Counted from the first letter of the stretch, positions 35,810-45,780 are shown. The stretch is DNA of 64,000 nt from JAFGVL01 sp963663245 (GCA_963663245.1 OY760143.1:2046001-2110000), one strand, 5' to 3'. Program-made: numbers and translations. The notes: a model not told the origin generated them from the letters alone.

Positions 35810-38500
35810 CTATTTTACAATTTTTACTGAAGTTTGATTACCATCCTTAGCTACTATTCTTAAAGTATAAACTCCTTCAGTATAGTTTTCCATAGGTATA
35901 TTTATTAGATTACAGTCTACATCTATTGATTGAATAAATGCTCCTGTAATACTAAAAATATCTATTTTCTGTATTATCTGTTCTGCTTCTATAGTTACAG
36001 ATTCAACTACAGGATTTGGATATACTTTCAAACTGTTAATTGAGTTTAAAACTGTTGAAGTAGGAATACTTACTTGATAATAGTTAGAAAATACTGATTT
36101 TGCACTTCCCTTTAGACTTAATACAAAATATCTATATGTTACCCCAATGATTACCGTACTATCAATATAGGCACTTGTATTCTCAGCGACAGTATCTATT
36201 GAATATGATGTAAAATCGTCAAATCCAAATCGTTCAATGATATAGGCATCTTCAATATCCGAATTATCATCCCAAGCTAAAGCAGGATAGTTATCTACAT
36301 TAATATTACCTACGAGATTGCTTGGTGCTGCAAAGTCAATTTGTTCTTGTGCAATATTAGATGAATCAGACAACCACACACCATACCCAGCACACACTCT
36401 ATAGTCATAAGCAGTACTATCGCTCACATAGTCATCAGTATAACTTACCACATCTGCTGCTAATGAAATGATTCTTGAATAGTTATTCTCACCGGCAATA
36501 GAACGAAACACATCTACTGATGACTCTGAACTAGCTTGATCCATCCATTCTAAAACAATTGAAGCATTATTTTTTGTTGCTTTTAAAGTTATTGGAGCAT
36601 CCAAAAAATAAGCAGTATTTGAAAATGCAGAAGTGTCTGTTAAGGAGACTGCTCTGATTCTATATTCATAATTATCAATCATTTCTGTGTCTGTATAAGT
36701 TTCTACATCAGCTCCTACAATAGTGACTGACAGAAAAGCTCCTGTTCCTTTTATTGCTTTCTGGATTTCAAAACCTGTTTCATTATCAGAATTATCTACC
36801 CAATTTAAAACTAGCTGACTCGATCCATTTATTGATGATTTTAAATTAAATGGTGCCTGAATAAAACTTGTATTAGCAGTGATACTATTTAAATATTCTT
36901 CCAGCCAAGTATAAGTACTTGGCGCCAATGTATTTCTATCAGAAGGATCATTAATATTTAGACTGTTGGCTACTTCAAAAAGATCTGGCATACCATCGTT
37001 ATCTGTATCTAGTGGCACAATACCTGTTGCTAATACTGGCCAACCACCAACTACTTCTGGGTCATCAATAATTCCTTTAGTCGTATTGTAATATGGATTA
37101 GCAACAACAACACCATCACTTTTAGTTACTGATGCTACAGTTCCTGAACCTGATACAGTGCCATTTTGAACTTCTAATGCTATGCGTTTATCTTGTGCAT
37201 CTCTGAATGGCAAAGTTGCACCAGCAGATAGTAATACATCATTATAAGATGTTGTTGCTGGATCTACCACTGTAGGTAAAATAGTAGCCACTTCAGATGA
37301 TGGCGTATTTAACCTAAACAAAGAGAAAGTACTTGCTGTATCTGCTACAGAATAATACTTAAATTGAATACCATACTCCCAATTATTAGCTATTACTGTA
37401 GGGTAGCCATCTGTATAATTCCCATTCACATAATGCTTACCTGTTCCATTTGCTGGAGATGCAGCATCATAGAGATATAACAATCTATGTCCTTTATTGC
37501 TACTTGACACAGTTGACGAGGCACTTAAAGCAGATCCTTTCTTATAATAATTATTTAGCATATTTATTTCCGAACGACCGCCTGGTATCTGAATTTCTCC
37601 GCCGGCAGGACCATCAGAACTACCCCAATTATAGACCACATTATTTCGATAATCAATAACAGCAATTGTATCATGTACACGCGCTCCATTAAAACGAGCT
37701 GTTCTACTTACATTGTGTGCTATTAAATTATGATGATAGCTTGCAAACTGTCCACCCCATACTCCGCCATAAGCTCTTAAACCTTTAGGATGATAGGCAC
37801 ACTCTAAGCCCTCTGTTACCATACACCATTGGAAAGTTATATTTTTTGTATCGTAGGTAGCGAGACATTCTTCATTAGCCCAACTAATAGAACAATGATC
37901 AAAAATCACATTTTGATAATTCTCCATATCAACACCATAAGTCACAAATGCATTTGTTGGAGTCCCAGTATCATCTTTTGGTATTCCTGGTCGAAATCTA
38001 ATATGACGTACAATTAAATCTGTACGACGAGGACCCCAATGAAACATCTCTGCTCCTGTTGCTCCATTAAACAAAACAGAACGACCAGCAATACAAATAC
38101 CATCTCCAGGAGCTGTTTGGCCGGCAATAGTTAGGCTATCACGTTTCACTTTCAAATCTTCTTTTAACCAGATGGTTCCTGAGACTTTAAAAACAATAGT
38201 TAATGGAGTATATATCGTTATTGGCTTTTGAACAATTGAATCAGCACCATAAATATCTTTATAAACTCTATCAGCAGTACTAGCTGTAACAAATTGACTT
38301 AAAGCCCATCGCAAACTACCTACAACTTCGGACTCTGATGATTTATAATCATCTAGATTTGTCACAGCAACTACTTCTCCTCCACGTCCACCTACAGCAT
38401 ATTTACCAAAACCTTCGGCACCAGGAAAAGCAATTAATTGAGCATTTATTGAAGAAATAACTGCCATTAAGACAGCAAACACAATAACTATTCTTTTCAT
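35810..38500 (-). CDS. Secreted PL1-like pectate lyase with FN3 modules and T9SS domain
   Basis: A signal peptide (…ISSINAQ) is followed by the Bacteroidota PL1 opening AFPGAEGFGKYAVGGRGG. The beta-helix includes LTIAGQTAPGDGICIAG, IVRHIRFRPG, VIFDHCSISWANEE and HNVSRTARFNGARVHD, where conserved Arg residues of the active site lie. From about residue 545 there are three FN3-like modules (APFNLKSSINGSSQLVLNWVDNSDNETGFEI…), and the last ~75 residues form a T9SS sorting domain (LKVYPNPVVESVTI…YTEGVYTLRIV). It should cut pectate outside the cell. Confidence 0.86.
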   Translation of the reverse strand: MKRIVIVFAVLMAVISSINAQLIAFPGAEGFGKYAVGGRGGEVVAVTNLDDYKSSESEVVGSLRWALSQFVTASTADRVYKDIYGADSIVQKPITIYTPLTIVFKVSGTIWLKEDLKVKRDSLTIAGQTAPGDGICIAGRSVLFNGATGAEMFHWGPRRTDLIVRHIRFRPGIPKDDTGTPTNAFVTYGVDMENYQNVIFDHCSISWANEECLATYDTKNITFQWCMVTEGLECAYHPKGLRAYGGVWGGQFASYHHNLIAHNVSRTARFNGARVHDTIAVIDYRNNVVYNWGSSDGPAGGEIQIPGGRSEINMLNNYYKKGSALSASSTVSSSNKGHRLLYLYDAASPANGTGKHYVNGNYTDGYPTVIANNWEYGIQFKYYSVADTASTFSLFRLNTPSSEVATILPTVVDPATTSYNDVLLSAGATLPFRDAQDKRIALEVQNGTVSGSGTVASVTKSDGVVVANPYYNTTKGIIDDPEVVGGWPVLATGIVPLDTDNDGMPDLFEVANSLNINDPSDRNTLAPSTYTWLEEYLNSITANTSFIQAPFNLKSSINGSSQLVLNWVDNSDNETGFEIQKAIKGTGAFLSVTIVGADVETYTDTEMIDNYEYRIRAVSLTDTSAFSNTAYFLDAPITLKATKNNASIVLEWMDQASSESSVDVFRSIAGENNYSRIISLAADVVSYTDDYVSDSTAYDYRVCAGYGVWLSDSSNIAQEQIDFAAPSNLVGNINVDNYPALAWDDNSDIEDAYIIERFGFDDFTSYSIDTVAENTSAYIDSTVIIGVTYRYFVLSLKGSAKSVFSNYYQVSIPTSTVLNSINSLKVYPNPVVESVTIEAEQIIQKIDIFSITGAFIQSIDVDCNLINIPMENYTEGVYTLRIVAKDGNQTSVKIVK

Positions 38501-38527
38501 AATATAATCTTTTACTTAAAACCTAAA

Positions 38528-39148
38528 TTAATATCCAACTGACTGACAAAGCACCACAATTTGGTCATTAGTCAAACCCATCGATTTGGATAATTTATCT
38601 TTATCAATATATCCTCTTACAACAGTACCTAGTCCTTCAGAGGCACAGAACAAATAAACATTTTGTGCTATTAAACCAGCATTAGCATAAGTCGCTTCTG
38701 TTAGTTTCTGCTTATTCCCTTTAGTATCACATCTTTCAATATTACACACATAAACTAAATTTACAGCAGCCTTCTCTACAAATCCTTGTTTTCCTGTTGC
38801 TTTACGTAAATCTTTTTTCACCTTTAGCTTCAATACATTTGCCTTTGCATCCCACAAATACAAACCTTCTGGTAAAGCTACATAGATATCAATCTCTTGT
38901 TTATTTCTAGAAGATGGTGCTGTTCGTTTCTTTTCTCTATTGTACCCCCATGCTGCCCAAAGCAAATTTGACAAGGTCTTTTTATCTATTTGTTTTGTTC
39001 CATCAAATTTCTTGGTGGACTTACGTTCAGCCAAACAATCCATTAAAGGCTTACCGCCTGTTTTCTTAGGAGCAGGTAGTTTTATATCTTGAGCTATTAA
39101 ACTCACAATAAACACACTTAATACTAGAAATACTGATAATCTTTTCAT
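38528..39148 (-). CDS. SagB/nitroreductase-family protein with signal peptide
   Basis: The 206-residue product has an export signal (MKRLSVFLVLSVFIVSLIAQ) and a nitroreductase fold: ERKSTKKFDGTKQIDKKTLSNLLWAAWG, TAPSSRNKQEIDIYVALPEGLYLWD, and EATYANAGLIAQNVYLFCASEGLGTVVRG. These match SagB-type FMN oxidoreductases, but an exported form has an unknown substrate. Its own -7 box is at 39167-39174, and the PL1 gene follows 27 bp downstream, possibly in one transcript. Confidence 0.82.
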   Translation of the reverse strand: MKRLSVFLVLSVFIVSLIAQDIKLPAPKKTGGKPLMDCLAERKSTKKFDGTKQIDKKTLSNLLWAAWGYNREKKRTAPSSRNKQEIDIYVALPEGLYLWDAKANVLKLKVKKDLRKATGKQGFVEKAAVNLVYVCNIERCDTKGNKQKLTEATYANAGLIAQNVYLFCASEGLGTVVRGYIDKDKLSKSMGLTNDQIVVLCQSVGY

Positions 39149-39166
39149 TGTAATTTAATTTTTACA

Positions 39167-39174
39167 CAAAAATA
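39167..39174 (-). promoter_or_regulatory. -7 box of the nitroreductase gene
   Basis: Minus-strand TATTTTTG (TAnnTTTG) ends 18 bp before the ATG. Confidence 0.5.
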
Positions 39175-39192
39175 AGAATATATTTATATTAA

Positions 39193-40470
39193 TCAATCAC
39201 TTATCTTTTTACCATAGCTGCTCTCTACTTTTATCATAGAAACCGCAATAAAAGTAAACACACAACTAAACATTACCCAGCCAAAGAAATTGGTATAACC
39301 CATCCACTCTTGCAACTTTCCGGCAACCATAGTAGGCAACATCATTCCCAAAGCCATTACTCCTGTACTGATAGCATAGTGAGCCGTCTTGAATTTTCCT
39401 TCTGAGAAATAGATAAGGTACATCATAAAGGAAGTAAATCCGAAGCCGTAACCAAACTGTTCAAGAGCCACACAAGAGGTAATCACATAAAAATTATCGG
39501 GATGAGAATAGGCCAAATACCAATAGGTAATATTAGGCAGCGTTATCGCTAAAGCCATAGGCCACAACCAGAATTTTAAGCCTTTCTTGGCTATGGCTAT
39601 TCCTCCTATAATACCTCCTAAGAGTAAAAAAACAACTGCTATTGCTCCATATAAGAAACCTACATTTTCAGTGGTTAATCCTAATCCACCTTTTGATATC
39701 GGATCTAACATAAATAGCTTACCTATTGCATTTAATTGCGCCTCGGCAAAGCGATACGCAAAAATAAAAAATAGAGCTACCCATATCTGTCCTTTCTTAA
39801 AATAGGAAACAAAGGTTTCTCCAAAGTCTTCGAATATTTTCTTCACCTCAAGCTGCGTACTTCTATCCGCTTCTTTGGGAAGAATAATTTTATGAAAGAT
39901 AAATAGCAACAAAACTATCGCGGCAAATACAAAAAAGATAATGCTCCAAGCATTTACAATACTACCCAATTCTGTCTCAAAATAACCAGCAAGCATTACC
40001 AAGCCTCCTTGTCCAACAATCATAGCGATGCGGTAGAATGTATTTCGAATACCTATGAAGGCGGCTTGCTCATGGTCTTCTAAGGCTATCATATAGAAGC
40101 CATCGCAGGCAATATCGTGTGTAGCCGAGCTAAAGGCTATTAAAAAGAAAAGGGCAAATGTGGCTTGAAAAAAGAAGGTCGTTGGTATGGTTAAAGCAAG
40201 AGCAGCGAGGGCTGTTCCTATTAATAGTTGCATGGCTATTATCCACCAACGTTTTGATTTTATAATATCGACAAACGGACTCCAAAGCGGTTTTATCACC
40301 CAGGGTAAATTTAACCAACCTGTATACAATGCAATATCAGTATTGGAAAGCCCCATGCGTTTATAAAAAATAGCAGCCACCAACATCACAGCAACATAAG
40401 GGAAACCTTCGGCAAAATATAACGAAGGTACCCAGGCCCATGGAGAATGTTTTTTTCCTTTATTTGACAT
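39193..40470 (-). CDS. MFS transporter, AmpG-like muropeptide permease
   Basis: The protein has about 12 membrane segments. The opening (SPWAWVPSLYFAEGFPYVAVMLVAAIFYKRMGLSNTDIALYTGWLNLPWVIKPLWSPFVD) is characteristic of AmpG/SLC33-like permeases that import muropeptides or anhydro-sugars. The frame runs up to 40533, but the first 21 codons cross an inverted repeat and MSNKGKKHSPWAW at 40470 fits the family. SpoIID and a MurK-like kinase nearby suggest a role in peptidoglycan turnover; the substrate is inferred. Confidence 0.85.
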   Translation of the reverse strand: MSNKGKKHSPWAWVPSLYFAEGFPYVAVMLVAAIFYKRMGLSNTDIALYTGWLNLPWVIKPLWSPFVDIIKSKRWWIIAMQLLIGTALAALALTIPTTFFFQATFALFFLIAFSSATHDIACDGFYMIALEDHEQAAFIGIRNTFYRIAMIVGQGGLVMLAGYFETELGSIVNAWSIIFFVFAAIVLLLFIFHKIILPKEADRSTQLEVKKIFEDFGETFVSYFKKGQIWVALFFIFAYRFAEAQLNAIGKLFMLDPISKGGLGLTTENVGFLYGAIAVVFLLLGGIIGGIAIAKKGLKFWLWPMALAITLPNITYWYLAYSHPDNFYVITSCVALEQFGYGFGFTSFMMYLIYFSEGKFKTAHYAISTGVMALGMMLPTMVAGKLQEWMGYTNFFGWVMFSCVFTFIAVSMIKVESSYGKKISD

Positions 40471-40483
40471 TTTTTTATAGTGG

Positions 40484-40546
40484 TTAACGGTAAATGATAA
40501 GCGAGAAACGAGAACAACTTGTTCTCTACTCATAGCTTATCGTTAA
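40484..40546. repeat. Nested inverted repeat between spoIID-like gene and permease gene
   Basis: The inner palindrome GAGAACAA-C-TTGTTCTC (40510-40526) is enclosed by TTAAC…GATAAGC (40484-40502) and GCTTATCGTTAA (40535-40546). There is no T-run, so it may be an mRNA processing or stabilising structure or a mobile repeat rather than a terminator. Confidence 0.6.
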
Positions 40547-41862
40547 TAGATCCTCTCTATTGAGGCGTTTCTAAAATAATGCAACAATATCTCTTTAGCG
40601 TAATATCCCTTTTCAGCCATAACGGCTGCACCAATCTGACACAAGCCTACGCCATGCCCCCAGCCTGCTCCGTACAAGATAAACTCTTGCGGCAAGCCAT
40701 TTTCTTCGCCCACTTTCTCTACGGTAAATGCAGCGCTATACAAATGCGATTCGGATAAGCACTTTCTTATCTCCAATTCTTTTCCGATGGTTAGGGTATG
40801 TTTTGTGCCTACAATCTTTAGTTTAATTAAGCGACCTGACACGCCTCTTTCGATAGGAATTAGATCAACGATGCCTCCAAAATCAATGTCAGATTTACGC
40901 GCAATTAATTCGGCCAATTCAGTTTGTGTATACGACACTTTCCACCTATAAAAGTCGGGCGTTTCCTGATCGTAATCGTTCAAGACCTGTGTTAATACCT
41001 TCGCTTCTGTTGTATTGCAAAAGTGGGCAGTGTCTGGTTCGTGAATAAAGTTTGTAGCTTGAGCCTCATTCATTGCTGCTGTAGCTAGTCCTGCATTGGC
41101 TTGATCTTCTACGCCTAGCAGATAAGCATGGTGCTCTGGCTCCCAACAGTTTTCAAATAGTTCGGCTACACCACCGCAGCATTTGGAAAAACGCGCATCA
41201 CAAATTTCGCCTTCATATACCAGCACCTCTCCTTTTGTAGCTGCAATTGCATCACGAACAAAGGACGTGCTTGCCTTACTTATGCCTTGGTAACGCTGGC
41301 AATGATCATCGGCACAAACATCAAAGTTAGCATGGTCATCTTTGTCATACCATTTGATAAATTCTGGCTCAATATTTTTCTCTTGAACGGGAAAAGATAC
41401 GGAAGTCATTTGCAATGTAGAGCACTTATTCTTTGCTTCTAACTGCGCCAATAACCAAGAACGAGAAATTACCGCATGTGCTTTCAATAGTTCTAAGGAT
41501 GAAGTCGCACTCATCTCAGAGGAGATTACACTTAAGAGATAGTTCTCTAATGGCAATACATTTATGGCTGTAATTTTATCATCCTCAACAATAAACTTTA
41601 AATCTCCTTCGAAGCGCTGGTTCTCTTTTCGCTCCCAATGGAAACCTATTCCTATCACTACATCTAATAAATCGAAGGAAACTTCTTCGCTAGCACTAAA
41701 TAGCAACTCATGGTACAACTGACCCTTGAATGCTATCTTGCCAGACTGTAGCTCCACAGATTGAGCTGCTGCATACAGATTGTTGTTGCAGCGATAATCT
41801 CCGTTGAGTACAAAGTCTATCTTTTTTGATGATAGTATTCCTATGGTTATTTTTGGTTGCAT
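40543..41862 (-). CDS. SpoIID/LytB domain protein
   Basis: The 439-residue protein carries the SpoIID core: LENYLLSVISSEMSATSSLELLKAHAVISRSWLL (catalytic-type Glu in SSEM), RYQGISKAS, AIAATKGEVLVYEGEICDARFSKCCGG and the C-terminal GAGWGHGVGLCQIGAAVMAEKGYYAKEIL. SpoIID enzymes are lytic transglycosylases on denuded glycan; LytB homologues in Bacteroidota are uncharacterised. No signal peptide is evident. It lies upstream of the AmpG-like permease on the same strand. Confidence 0.88.
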   Translation of the reverse strand: MQPKITIGILSSKKIDFVLNGDYRCNNNLYAAAQSVELQSGKIAFKGQLYHELLFSASEEVSFDLLDVVIGIGFHWERKENQRFEGDLKFIVEDDKITAINVLPLENYLLSVISSEMSATSSLELLKAHAVISRSWLLAQLEAKNKCSTLQMTSVSFPVQEKNIEPEFIKWYDKDDHANFDVCADDHCQRYQGISKASTSFVRDAIAATKGEVLVYEGEICDARFSKCCGGVAELFENCWEPEHHAYLLGVEDQANAGLATAAMNEAQATNFIHEPDTAHFCNTTEAKVLTQVLNDYDQETPDFYRWKVSYTQTELAELIARKSDIDFGGIVDLIPIERGVSGRLIKLKIVGTKHTLTIGKELEIRKCLSESHLYSAAFTVEKVGEENGLPQEFILYGAGWGHGVGLCQIGAAVMAEKGYYAKEILLHYFRNASIERIY

Positions 41863-41916
41863 GTTGTTTAATGGTAAGAATATAACATATGTGCGATATC
41901 TATCATTACAGAATAA

Positions 41917-42381
41917 TTAGTCTTTAATCCACAAATTTGGGTCTCCAATTCCTCTATAGTCTAGAACTTGAACAAAAATGGTTTTGCCATCACTAGAATA
42001 AACCCTATGATTACCCATAGATGATTTATCAATATATGAATATGTCCCTATTCCATTCATAAATTTACTTGAATCTATTTTTATCTCTCCTTTCCAAATT
42101 TTACAGGGATGTGCAAAATCATGAGAAGTAACAAAAAGAACATTTCTCTTAAAAAACTTTATCTTTATATCAGAGTAATGATGTTTTCCATTTGTAATAG
42201 ATTTACTTTTGTCTTTTTTATAGTGGTAATAACGACCTACATATTTTTTATTTTTACAAAACGAGACTAAATTCTTCCATATAAACTCATAAATACTTAG
42301 AAAAACTATTGTTGCACATATGCTAGTCAAAATACTCTCGAAGAAATTATCAGGAAAAATATTTTCTATTTGTTTACACAT
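41917..42381 (-). CDS. Hypothetical single-pass membrane protein
   Basis: The 154-residue product has one hydrophobic segment (about residues 14-32; FESILTSICATIVFLSIYEF) followed by a soluble basic domain (YVGRYYHYKKDKSK…IWKGEIKIDSSKF…GNHRVYSSDGKTIFVQVLDYRG) that looks beta-stranded. I recognise no family. It interrupts an otherwise conserved-looking cluster and has AT-rich flanks, so it could be a recent arrival. Confidence 0.65.
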   Translation of the reverse strand: MCKQIENIFPDNFFESILTSICATIVFLSIYEFIWKNLVSFCKNKKYVGRYYHYKKDKSKSITNGKHHYSDIKIKFFKRNVLFVTSHDFAHPCKIWKGEIKIDSSKFMNGIGTYSYIDKSSMGNHRVYSSDGKTIFVQVLDYRGIGDPNLWIKD

Positions 42382-42468
42382 ACTAATAATGTATTATTCT
42401 AATTTATTTTACACCGTATTTTTATTAAACAAAATGCAACTATTTGCTCATCCAAACAACAACTACAC

Positions 42469-43293
42469 CTACACCTGCTTAAATATATCCTGAATATCTT
42501 CTTTCGTAATCTTATTAAAATCCTCTTCGCGAGGCACAATTAGTACGCCTGTCATATCAATGGCACCTGGGCTAATCATGATTTGGCGAATACCTTCATC
42601 GTAGTATTGCTCAGGGCGGTGTTTCTTTCTAGGGTAAACAGTTAGTTCCCATTTGCCTGCTTTGTACTGGCAAAATAGATTCATCATAGGTTCTTCATCA
42701 CTGGATTGAAGTTCCTTATACAATTGGATAAATTGTTTTTCTAAAAGCTTCTTATCATCCGATACTATCAATTCTTTCTCGATTAGACCTTCTTGAAATA
42801 TATCAATTTGGTTGTCAAAGAAATCGATATTGCCTGCTTGAAAATGAAAATGATCGGGTGCCGATGCTCCAGACTGCGGTCCATTGTATAAGATTAAATA
42901 CTCAGGCAGCTCATAAGCTAGGTCTAACATATCTTCCACATAAGGAAGAATTTCTTGCGGTTGATGTTCTTTTAGAGCGATGGTTAAATGCTTGTCACAA
43001 ATAGGGAAAGGGTTGACTAGGATATCATACTTCCCTTTAAACTCAATTTCCTGCTGCTCTTTTGGTCTATTGGCTGCACACAAAAAACAAGGACGTTTCT
43101 CTATGCTTTTCTTATCCGTTTTGGCTGCTGTAGAAACAACACGTGCAGGATTAAACTGCACCTTAATTTTATAAGCCCCAAAATCGAAACTCTTGATACG
43201 TATATTTTTTAGAGCGGCGTAATTCTCAACAGCCAAGGGCCATGATTGTAGTTGCTGCTCAAATAATTGTTCTATATCTGTTTGCATACTCAT
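42469..43293 (-). CDS. HIT-like/DUF4922 family protein (putative nucleotidyl phosphorylase)
   Basis: The 274-residue protein shows KIKVQFNPARVVSTAAKTD, a Cys pair in RPCFLCAANRP, YDILVNPFPICDKHLTIALKEHQPQ and SAPDHFHFQAG. These match the DUF4922 group of the HIT/GalT superfamily, where the HFHFQ segment replaces the His triad. Related enzymes are phosphorylases acting on nucleotide sugars. The gene overlaps the upstream GT2 by 4 bp (ATGA), so the two are translationally coupled and probably work on one sugar-nucleotide path. Confidence 0.78.
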   Translation of the reverse strand: MSMQTDIEQLFEQQLQSWPLAVENYAALKNIRIKSFDFGAYKIKVQFNPARVVSTAAKTDKKSIEKRPCFLCAANRPKEQQEIEFKGKYDILVNPFPICDKHLTIALKEHQPQEILPYVEDMLDLAYELPEYLILYNGPQSGASAPDHFHFQAGNIDFFDNQIDIFQEGLIEKELIVSDDKKLLEKQFIQLYKELQSSDEEPMMNLFCQYKAGKWELTVYPRKKHRPEQYYDEGIRQIMISPGAIDMTGVLIVPREEDFNKITKEDIQDIFKQV

Positions 43294-44738
43294 ACACTCA
43301 ATTGTTTTCTTGCTGCTATTTCTAGCGTACGCAATTTATCTTTATAAGAATTATAAGCATTACTCTTTGCAATATCCAGTGCCGCATCCGAATTTTCTTC
43401 CCAGCGGCGACACATATATAGCGATTCATATATTCGTCCGATTTGATATTCACGGCTAAAACGTAGGCCTAAAGCATAATCTTCACCATAACTGGTATTC
43501 GGCACTTTATACTTACGTAAGAGTGGTGTATAAAAAGCACGCGGTGCTCCTAAACCATTTATGCGTAAGGCATTGTTTCTTCCATTTTCAGGCGTCCATT
43601 CTTTGTGGTCGATTAATCCTGGAGCAATTACCTTCATATCAAAATTAGTCATGGTATACGAACCAATTACCATAGCACATTGCTGTTCGTAAAATGCATC
43701 TACAATAATTTGCAAGGTCGAATCAGAAGAATAGATATCATCACTATCTAATTGCACTGCAAACTTTCCACATTGGTTGTGCTGTACTCCCTCATTCCAA
43801 CAACCACCAATACCTAAGTCTTTTCTTTGCGGGATAATATGTATCAAGCGTTTGTCTTTTGCTGCTATTTCTTTGATCAACTCCGTTGTTCCATCCGAAG
43901 AATAATTATCAATAATGATTAGATTAAAATCAAATGAAGTTTCTTGAGACAAGACAGAAAGAATAGCATCTTTTACTGTTTTCACTCTATCCCTTACTGG
44001 AATAATGACCGATGCTTCTACAGGAAAAGTTACTTCATCAAATTCTAGCTGTTTAAAACTTGGAGCTAAATATGCGCCTATTTCTTTTAAGTGTTCTGTA
44101 CACACTTGTTCCATTTCTAATTGAACAGCCTGATTTTTTGGATCTACATAATCAAACTGCTTCTCTCCTGTTTTACGAGTATCATCTTCCACTTCGGTGT
44201 ATAAAAATTCATTGAGATGAAAAAGGGTGTATTGTTGTGATACTTTTAAACGCAAATCATATAAGCCTGCATGTTTCCAATCCGTTTTAATTAAAGCTAC
44301 TGCATCTTTAATTGCTTGTGATTTATACAGTAAAACAGAACCAAAATTAAAATCGTCGCGCACACTACCTTCTTGATAATCGATGGTAGGCACAGCTTTT
44401 CTTTCTCCTGTTATTATTTGATAAGCGTCCGCATATACCATACCTGCACCAGCATCTTCTGCCGAACGAAGCATACGTTCAAGAGCAAACTGCCCCATTT
44501 GTAAGGGGCTATCTTTTGTATATATAAGACTATAAGCTGTAGTGGCTTCTTTTGCAATTTTGTGAAGTGTTTGTGCACTTTGAAGCGTATCAATTTGCAT
44601 TGTCATACAACCATCTATTTGAGGCATCTCCTTTGAATAAAGCAGATAGATATCTTGCACATATTTATTTTCACGAAGAGAACTTATTGTTTGAAGAACA
44701 GAAGCATCATTTTGATATGGAATAAAACAGTTGAGCAT
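43290..44738 (-). CDS. Glycosyltransferase family 2, two-part
   Basis: The 482-residue cytoplasmic protein has a GT-A domain in its second half (from about residue 240; ASVIIPVRDRVKTVKDAILSVLSQ, LIIIDNYSSDGTTELI, GIGGCWNEGVQHN, and DxD motif VQLDSDDIYS). The first half (NCFIPYQNDASVLQTISSLRENKYVQDIYLLYS…GAGMVYADAYQI) looks like a second, degenerate GT-A unit. It is coupled to the DUF4922 gene. The acceptor is unknown. Confidence 0.85.
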   Translation of the reverse strand: MLNCFIPYQNDASVLQTISSLRENKYVQDIYLLYSKEMPQIDGCMTMQIDTLQSAQTLHKIAKEATTAYSLIYTKDSPLQMGQFALERMLRSAEDAGAGMVYADAYQIITGERKAVPTIDYQEGSVRDDFNFGSVLLYKSQAIKDAVALIKTDWKHAGLYDLRLKVSQQYTLFHLNEFLYTEVEDDTRKTGEKQFDYVDPKNQAVQLEMEQVCTEHLKEIGAYLAPSFKQLEFDEVTFPVEASVIIPVRDRVKTVKDAILSVLSQETSFDFNLIIIDNYSSDGTTELIKEIAAKDKRLIHIIPQRKDLGIGGCWNEGVQHNQCGKFAVQLDSDDIYSSDSTLQIIVDAFYEQQCAMVIGSYTMTNFDMKVIAPGLIDHKEWTPENGRNNALRINGLGAPRAFYTPLLRKYKVPNTSYGEDYALGLRFSREYQIGRIYESLYMCRRWEENSDAALDIAKSNAYNSYKDKLRTLEIAARKQLSV

Positions 44739-44878
44739 TATTGAGTATTTCTATTTTAATATTATTCCCGTAAAAATAGTGATTATGTTTATAAGTCTAC
44801 AATTGATTTGTCTATTGTTAGTAAATATATTTACGATATTTGTGAATAAGAAATCATACATCTTCAAATAATAATCAT

Positions 44879-45715
44879 ATGAAAATAGTGGCTGATAGTG
44901 GATCAACAAAAACACAATGGTGTTTAATTGAAAATGGCGAACCCACAAAGAATATCTTTACTGATGGCATTAACCCTTTCTACCAAACTGAAAATGATAT
45001 ATATAACTCCATAAAATTGCAATTAGTTCCCGAACTTAACAAAGGAGATATTACAGAAATATTTTTTTACGGTGCTGGTTGTGCTTTGCCTGATAAAAAG
45101 GAGATGGTAGAGAATGCTTTTGGTAGAGTTTTTCCTATAGCAGACATTGAAATAAATAATGATTTATTGGCTGCTGCCCGCGCCCTTTTTGGTAATAAGC
45201 CTGGCATTACTTGTATTTTAGGTACTGGTTCTAATTCCTGCTTATACGACGGGAAAGATATTATTGAAAATATATCACCATTAGGATTTCTTTTAGGTGA
45301 TGAAGGAAGTGGTGCTGCTATTGGTAGACGTTTTATTGCTGATTTGTTGAAACACCAATACCCTAAAGAGTTATCTGACAAGTTTTATGAGAAACATGAT
45401 ATTACGCCAGACGAAATAATGGAATCAGTTTACAAAAAACCTTTCCCTAATCGCTTTCTAGCTCAATTCACTCATTTTATGTGTGAGCATCAACACGAGA
45501 TTCACATTAGAGAGATTGTTTTTCATAGCTTCTTAGATTTTTTCCAACGCAATATTCATCAATACGAATATCAGAAATACACAGTAGCGTGTATGGGATC
45601 AGTTTCTTTATACTTTGAGGATATATTGAAACAAGCTGCTACTATTTCTAAAATTAAGATTGGCAAAATCATTAAGGGCCCAATGGCTGATTTAATTAAA
45701 TATCATACGGCATAA
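44879..45715 (+). CDS. BadF/BadG-family amino-sugar kinase (MurK/NagK-like)
   Basis: The 278-residue ASKHA kinase begins MKIVADSGSTKTQWCLIENG (phosphate-1 loop), with the second motif ITCILGTGSNSCLYDG (phosphate-2) and the family motif GFLLGDEGSGAAIGRRFIADLL. This matches GlcNAc/MurNAc kinases of Bacteroidota, such as Tannerella MurK. It would phosphorylate an amino sugar from peptidoglycan in the cytoplasm. No MurQ etherase gene is visible in the window. It is divergent from the GT2 gene. Confidence 0.85.
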   Translation: MKIVADSGSTKTQWCLIENGEPTKNIFTDGINPFYQTENDIYNSIKLQLVPELNKGDITEIFFYGAGCALPDKKEMVENAFGRVFPIADIEINNDLLAAARALFGNKPGITCILGTGSNSCLYDGKDIIENISPLGFLLGDEGSGAAIGRRFIADLLKHQYPKELSDKFYEKHDITPDEIMESVYKKPFPNRFLAQFTHFMCEHQHEIHIREIVFHSFLDFFQRNIHQYEYQKYTVACMGSVSLYFEDILKQAATISKIKIGKIIKGPMADLIKYHTA

Positions 45716-45736
45716 AAAGAAAAGCCTAGTCTAGAC

Positions 45737-45780
45737 AAAGGAAAAGCCAACAAGAGTATTCTTGCTAGCTTTTCCTTTTT
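45737..45780. terminator. Terminator between kinase gene and lipoprotein gene
   Basis: The arms aaaggaaaagc…caaga / tcttg…gcttttccttt form a long, partly bulged hairpin with a T-run, between convergent genes. Confidence 0.75.
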
